The position numbers and the translations under genes were made by a program. Source: an uncultured Porphyromonadaceae bacterium (GTDB taxonomy: Bacteria > Bacteroidota > Bacteroidia > Bacteroidales > Muribaculaceae). From it: a DNA stretch of 9,482 bases. Shown here piece after piece: positions 6,688 through 9,482 of this stretch (its first letter is position 1; the number at the start of each line of letters is the position of its first letter). Location: positions 1 through 9,482 of the forward strand of contig CAJKRG010000070.1 of the NCBI GenBank assembly GCA_905202215.1, given 5' to 3'. The notes under the pieces are model-generated. The model searched no databases. It was not told the origin of the DNA and was given only the letters and a program-made list of their open reading frames with translations.

Positions 6688-6757
6688 CTGTCGTCTCGGC
6701 TATTTGCATGACAGCTGCGTCTGCCATCGAAAAAACGGCCCCACCACCCCGATATTA

Positions 6758-7141
6758 TCAGGGAGCGATCATAACCATTAATATAAAATAAAACAATGGC
6801 AGCAATATGATCATCAGACTCCTGATTTTAAACCATTTTCCATTATACCGTGCCTCTCTCCGCAATACAACATATTTTTTTGATTTCAGAAGATCTTTAT
6901 AGATATAAACAAAGAATGATAACGCCAGAACAACAAACACTGTCATTATGACGCTCCGCTCTATCTCGACACCGGTATAAATCGGTAATATACGGTGAAA
7001 TAATATTTCGGTCCCTATTTCAAGAAGCACACAGTGGCAGAATATGCCCGATAAAGTCGCACACATATCATCTCCTTTATTTATCCACGCCTGCCAATTA
7101 TAGATGTGCATAAAATAGTCTCGGATTATTTTTCCCATCAT
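6758..7141 (-). CDS. small three-helix membrane protein, paralogue B
   Basis: The protein is 127 residues from the first of two adjacent ATG codons; starting at the second (7138) aligns better with its neighbour. The short N-terminal part carries YNWQAWINK (14-22). Three hydrophobic segments follow at about 29-55, 62-84 and 108-125, with a basic loop KSKKY...RREARYNGKWFKIR between the last two. It is plainly a diverged tandem copy of the protein encoded at 7236-7622: the motif, the SG after it, the KxY, the E-x-x-Y-x-GK of the basic loop, the final LMIILL helix and the terminal proline all align. I recognise no named family. It is the last gene of the AT-rich cluster and lies 94 bases after its paralogue with no clear promoter between. 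An immunity or anchoring role is possible from context only. Confidence 0.8.
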   Translation of the reverse strand: MMGKIIRDYFMHIYNWQAWINKGDDMCATLSGIFCHCVLLEIGTEILFHRILPIYTGVEIERSVIMTVFVVLALSFFVYIYKDLLKSKKYVVLRREARYNGKWFKIRSLMIILLPLFYFILMVMIAP

Positions 7142-7235
7142 TTCCCGGTTCTGCGTTTATTCAATTTCATAATAAGTACCCATGTGTTGCTACCCGGTCT
7201 TTCCCATTGACAACAGTATACATTCCGATCTCATT

Positions 7236-7622
7236 TTAAAGATAGCAGGGAGACAGAAATCCCGCAAACATGTATATTGCTGCAAGCACCATGATAATAA
7301 GCATTTTAATGCGTCCTCTCTTTCCTGTATACTTTTCATCATATACAAATGTTTTATATCTCTTATGAACCAGAAACGCAACTGAAATATAAACCAGCAA
7401 TAAACAATAAACTATGCCTATGCCCCATAGAATATTGTCATTGTCTACGATTTTATTCAAGTATTTATCATTCAACGTACATAACAGGATTAAGGTGCCA
7501 CCTAAAATCTGACCGAGCAGTACACCCATTCCAGAGAAGGTATACAACCACCATTCCTCCTTATTAACCCATGCCTGCCAGTTGTAGACATATCCGAATA
7601 AATCAGTCAAAGGTAATTTCAT
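7236..7622 (-). CDS. small three-helix membrane protein, paralogue A
   Basis: The protein is 128 residues. The N-terminal stretch contains YNWQAWVNK (13-21), then WWLYTFSG leads into a first membrane segment at about 31-50. A short polar loop (NDKYLNKIVDND) follows, a second helix at about 64-85, a basic loop with KRYKTFVYDEKYTGKRGR (87-104), and a third helix at about 106-124. The start overlaps the end of the exported-protein gene upstream as ATGA, which supports both the start and translational coupling. The pair with 6758-7141 is a tandem duplication, diverged to roughly a quarter to a third identity by eye, with the most conserved parts at the NWQAW motif and the last loop and helix. Function is unknown. 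If the cluster is a toxin-immunity remnant, this could be a membrane immunity protein; that is inference. Confidence 0.85.
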   Translation of the reverse strand: MKLPLTDLFGYVYNWQAWVNKEEWWLYTFSGMGVLLGQILGGTLILLCTLNDKYLNKIVDNDNILWGIGIVYCLLLVYISVAFLVHKRYKTFVYDEKYTGKRGRIKMLIIMVLAAIYMFAGFLSPCYL

Positions 7623-8356
7623 TGTTTTTTCTGCAATTGATCAAGTTCAGGTATCTCAAGAAGCCTTAGGGTATCGCGGGCGGAGTATCGGGCTTTTTGC
7701 TTTTTGCGCGCTTCACGCTCATCCAGTGTAATTCTCTCAGGAGGACGGCTTCTCTCCATATATTTAAGCGGAATATAAGCCCATGGCTTCTTGTCTGTAA
7801 ATATTTCCCATTTTTCAATATGCTCTACAACGATTCCGGATTCAGAAAGTATTATATAAATATTTATTTGAGCATCATTAAAACTTACTAAATCCGTAAC
7901 ACTTGGGCACCATTGCAACGGTTTAGTCTTAAAACCGGTCTTATTTAACCATTTTGAATCTATATTATCTGAAACAAATATCGAGACATCGGGAGTTCGC
8001 AACACCCCAAGGTTCTTTATATAATCTTCAGGACTTTTCGTTAAATCAGATAATCTAACCGGAACGACTTCGCCTGCAATACAAGTAATTTTAATATATT
8101 CTTCGCCGGGAGGAGTCTTATCGACAAAGTCTATGTATATGCGATGTTCTTCTTTTACCGACTTTTTCTCCTGCATCAAAAGCGGGATCAACTGTCTGTT
8201 TAAATATAATTCCAACGATTCATTGCTCAGTTCAACTATTGGAATTGCCACAGGCTTATCCGGTATTTTATAACAATCTGACGATCTATGTCCTCTCGCA
8301 TTTAAGCAACAGACAGATGTCAACACTGCCATAATCAAAAAGACAAACTTATTCAT
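7619..8356 (-). CDS. exported protein of unknown function
   Basis: The protein is 245 residues. Residues 1-20 form a signal peptide (MNKFVFLIMAVLTSVCCLNA), most simply cut after LNA; the two cysteines at 16-17 do not make a convincing lipobox. The mature protein looks like a mixed alpha-beta soluble domain: a helix with NESLELYLNRQLIPLLM, strands RIYIDFVDK and EYIKITCIAGEVVPVRL, then a segment DAQINIYIILSESGIVVEHIEKWEIF. A strongly charged tail from about 205 to the end (ERSRPPERITLDEREARKKQ and on) is probably helical. No catalytic motif or known family is apparent to me. The gene begins 9 bases after the stop of the toxin-like remnant and overlaps the next gene as ATGA, so it sits inside an operon. 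The location is probably periplasm or outer face; whether it serves the lost toxin or the membrane paralogues is unknown. Confidence 0.83.
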   Translation of the reverse strand: MNKFVFLIMAVLTSVCCLNARGHRSSDCYKIPDKPVAIPIVELSNESLELYLNRQLIPLLMQEKKSVKEEHRIYIDFVDKTPPGEEYIKITCIAGEVVPVRLSDLTKSPEDYIKNLGVLRTPDVSIFVSDNIDSKWLNKTGFKTKPLQWCPSVTDLVSFNDAQINIYIILSESGIVVEHIEKWEIFTDKKPWAYIPLKYMERSRPPERITLDEREARKKQKARYSARDTLRLLEIPELDQLQKKQ

Positions 8357-8365
8357 AGCTCGTTA

Positions 8366-8745
8366 TTATTTTGTAAATGTATAATTTGGAGGACGATACC
8401 CTTCATAAGTCTTATAACCTTTCCCTTTAGCATATATTTTATACATTATTATATTCGAACCTCCATATAATGCATTAAGATTCGACTCTGCCTGAATGTC
8501 TGCATCGCTTCTATTTAACGAACCAGAAGGTTGATTATGTATATGATTTCTTATAACATAGTCATAAATCAATTGTCCCGATGATAAATAAACTCCTGAA
8601 GCATCCTTACTTTTTGTATGAGCTGTTGAAATGAAACTGGAAGCATCCAGTGCACCCCCGCATTATCGAAATAGCCGCCCGGGAAGTCGACTGCGTTTGG
8701 TCGGCTTATATTAATTTTGAGACTATTCGACAAAATCTGATACTT
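8366..8745 (-). pseudogene. frameshifted remnant of a JAB/JAMM-like toxin C-terminus
   Basis: No proper start exists here; the longest open stretch (8572-8366, 68 codons) opens with TTG. Reading further upstream in the same frame gives a sensible protein back to a stop beside a run of five G on the minus strand (8659-8655). In the neighbouring frame upstream of that run the sequence reads NISRPNAVDFPGGYFDNAG. Adding one G to the run joins the two frames without a stop: ...FDNAG-G-ALDASSFISTAHT... and on to the end. The downstream part has HIHNQPSG followed by SDAD, close to the His-x-His ... Ser-x-x-Asp metal-binding motif of JAMM/JAB peptidase and JAB-like toxin domains; the spacing is a little long and no catalytic glutamate is visible. 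It begins directly after the upstream gene's stop. The best reading is a detached toxin tip broken by a one-base deletion. A sequencing error or a phase-variable run is possible. Confidence 0.55.
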
Positions 8746-9427
8746 TTATAAATATAGGGGGCAATATCGAATCAATCGGGACGACGAATGGCAATGGTTG
8801 TGATTCAAGCTTTTCGATACAAGTCCTTGGCAGCAGATAGGAGTCTTTTCTCAATCTTCTGTCAAGAGCAATATTCGGACTGATTTCCTGATCAAGACAC
8901 ACATCTACCAGTTTATCTCCGTCCATCTCTAAAAACCACGTTACAGATCCGCCATATACGCTGAATTTGAACTTTTGATCTATGCGGATCTTCTCATTCT
9001 CAACCCGGATATAAGGGTTGTCCGGTTTTGTATATACCTTGATTTTTCTTCCATCTATGAATGTGACTACCACATTATAAGGTTTTCCTTTCTCAATTGA
9101 CTCATCATATCCCCACTCAGGAAATTCTTCGTATTCACTGCGCGCAGAAACAGTTACAGAATAGGGATAAAAGAAGCCCTGATCGGGTGGATTTTTTTGA
9201 AAAGTAATTTCATATTGTATATATGGCCTTTGCGGTGCTATTACATAGTCTGCAATCGGGAACACGCGTTCTCTGATAAAATCTACAATCGCACGGTTGG
9301 TGATAGTCGCTTTATGAACATAAACCACACCGTCCTTAACAAAATCGTAAGCGTACGATACTCCCGAAAGCGGAAGGAGTATCATTATGAGAATGTATTT
9401 AAAACTAAAATTTGGCAAGTCCATCAT
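8723..9427 (-). CDS. exported beta-rich protein of unknown function
   Basis: The protein is 234 residues from the first of two ATG codons (9427 or 9424). A signal peptide covers about 1-26, with the hydrophobic core YILIMILLPLSGVSYA, and cleavage is likely after SYA. The mature protein alternates short strands rich in Tyr, Phe and Val (YEITFQKN, YPYSVTVSARS, YNVVVTFIDGRKIKVYTK, FKFSVYGGSVTWFLEMDGD), which suggests a beta-sandwich. Cysteines in DVCLD (175-179) and RTCIE could form a disulfide. I recognise no family. Upstream, to the edge of the window, are only 55 bases; they hold a near-match -7 box TAACCTTG (9474-9467) and a six-base inverted repeat (TTCGGT...ACCGAA, 9437-9460), neither decisive. 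The toxin-like remnant starts right at its stop codon, so this gene may have arrived by a recombination event that cut away the rest of the toxin gene. Confidence 0.82.
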   Translation of the reverse strand: MMDLPNFSFKYILIMILLPLSGVSYAYDFVKDGVVYVHKATITNRAIVDFIRERVFPIADYVIAPQRPYIQYEITFQKNPPDQGFFYPYSVTVSARSEYEEFPEWGYDESIEKGKPYNVVVTFIDGRKIKVYTKPDNPYIRVENEKIRIDQKFKFSVYGGSVTWFLEMDGDKLVDVCLDQEISPNIALDRRLRKDSYLLPRTCIEKLESQPLPFVVPIDSILPPIFIKVSDFVE

Positions 9428-9482
9428 TTACAATGGTTCGGTATTTTTGATCTAACCGAATGATTACAAGGTTAATAAATGT

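Noticed and set aside
6715..6757. CCCGATATTATCAGGG inverted repeat and T-run after the last membrane gene
   Set aside because: The six-pair stem has a bulge and the T-run is more than ten bases away behind a G-rich stretch, so it is not a convincing terminator.
4864..6791. Long plus-strand open frames (4864-5904 and 5847-6791)
   Set aside because: They lie opposite mutS, the membrane protein and the ftsB-like gene and have no recognisable protein features.
1..9482. CRISPR array, insertion sequence or transposase
   Set aside because: No regularly spaced repeats, terminal inverted repeats or transposase-like proteins are visible on either strand.

Overview
The window looks like a chromosomal segment from a member of the Bacteroidales (Bacteroidota), possibly a gut family such as Muribaculaceae; that family guess is inference. 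The support is a textbook Bacteroidota promoter in front of a tRNA (TTTG, 20 bases, TACCTTTG), a second -7 box TAAATTTG in front of a FtsB/DivIC-like gene, weak or absent Shine-Dalgarno sequences, and protein types common in that phylum. Every gene I accept lies on the minus strand, so the transcription order runs from high to low coordinates.

Upstream half, 9427 to 6758 (AT-rich, accessory in character): an exported protein of unknown function (9427-8723). It is followed directly by a broken reading frame (8745-8366) that ends in a JAMM/JAB-like histidine motif and looks like the leftover C-terminal tip of a polymorphic toxin. Then come a second exported protein (8356-7619) and two tandem small membrane proteins (7622-7236 and 7141-6758). 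The two membrane proteins are clear paralogues sharing the motif YNWQAW(V/I)NK. Spacings are short (9 bases, then a 4-base overlap, then 94 bases), so this may be one transcript. A toxin remnant followed by small accessory or immunity-like genes is the best model, but none of the four intact proteins belongs to a family I recognise. This is the part most likely to hold something undescribed.

Middle, 6650 to 2687 (higher GC, core genome): a FtsB/DivIC-like cell-division protein with its own, perhaps leaderless, promoter; then a tightly coupled trio made of a four-helix membrane protein, the DNA mismatch repair ATPase MutS, and a GNAT acetyltransferase. Membrane protein to mutS is a TGATG junction and mutS to the acetyltransferase is an ATGA junction, both implying translational coupling.

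RNA block, 2626 to 2287: a strong promoter, tRNA-Asp(GTC), a long intrinsic terminator, then tRNA-Arg(CCT).

Lower end, 2258 to 52: an AT-rich orphan gene for a protein with one membrane segment sits just downstream of tRNA-Arg. After it come a cysteine synthase of the CysK/CysM family and a small exported protein 43 bases behind it, probably co-transcribed.

The mutS, tRNA and cysteine synthase parts are ordinary housekeeping. The two AT-rich stretches (1626-2258 and 6758-9427) are the accessory material.
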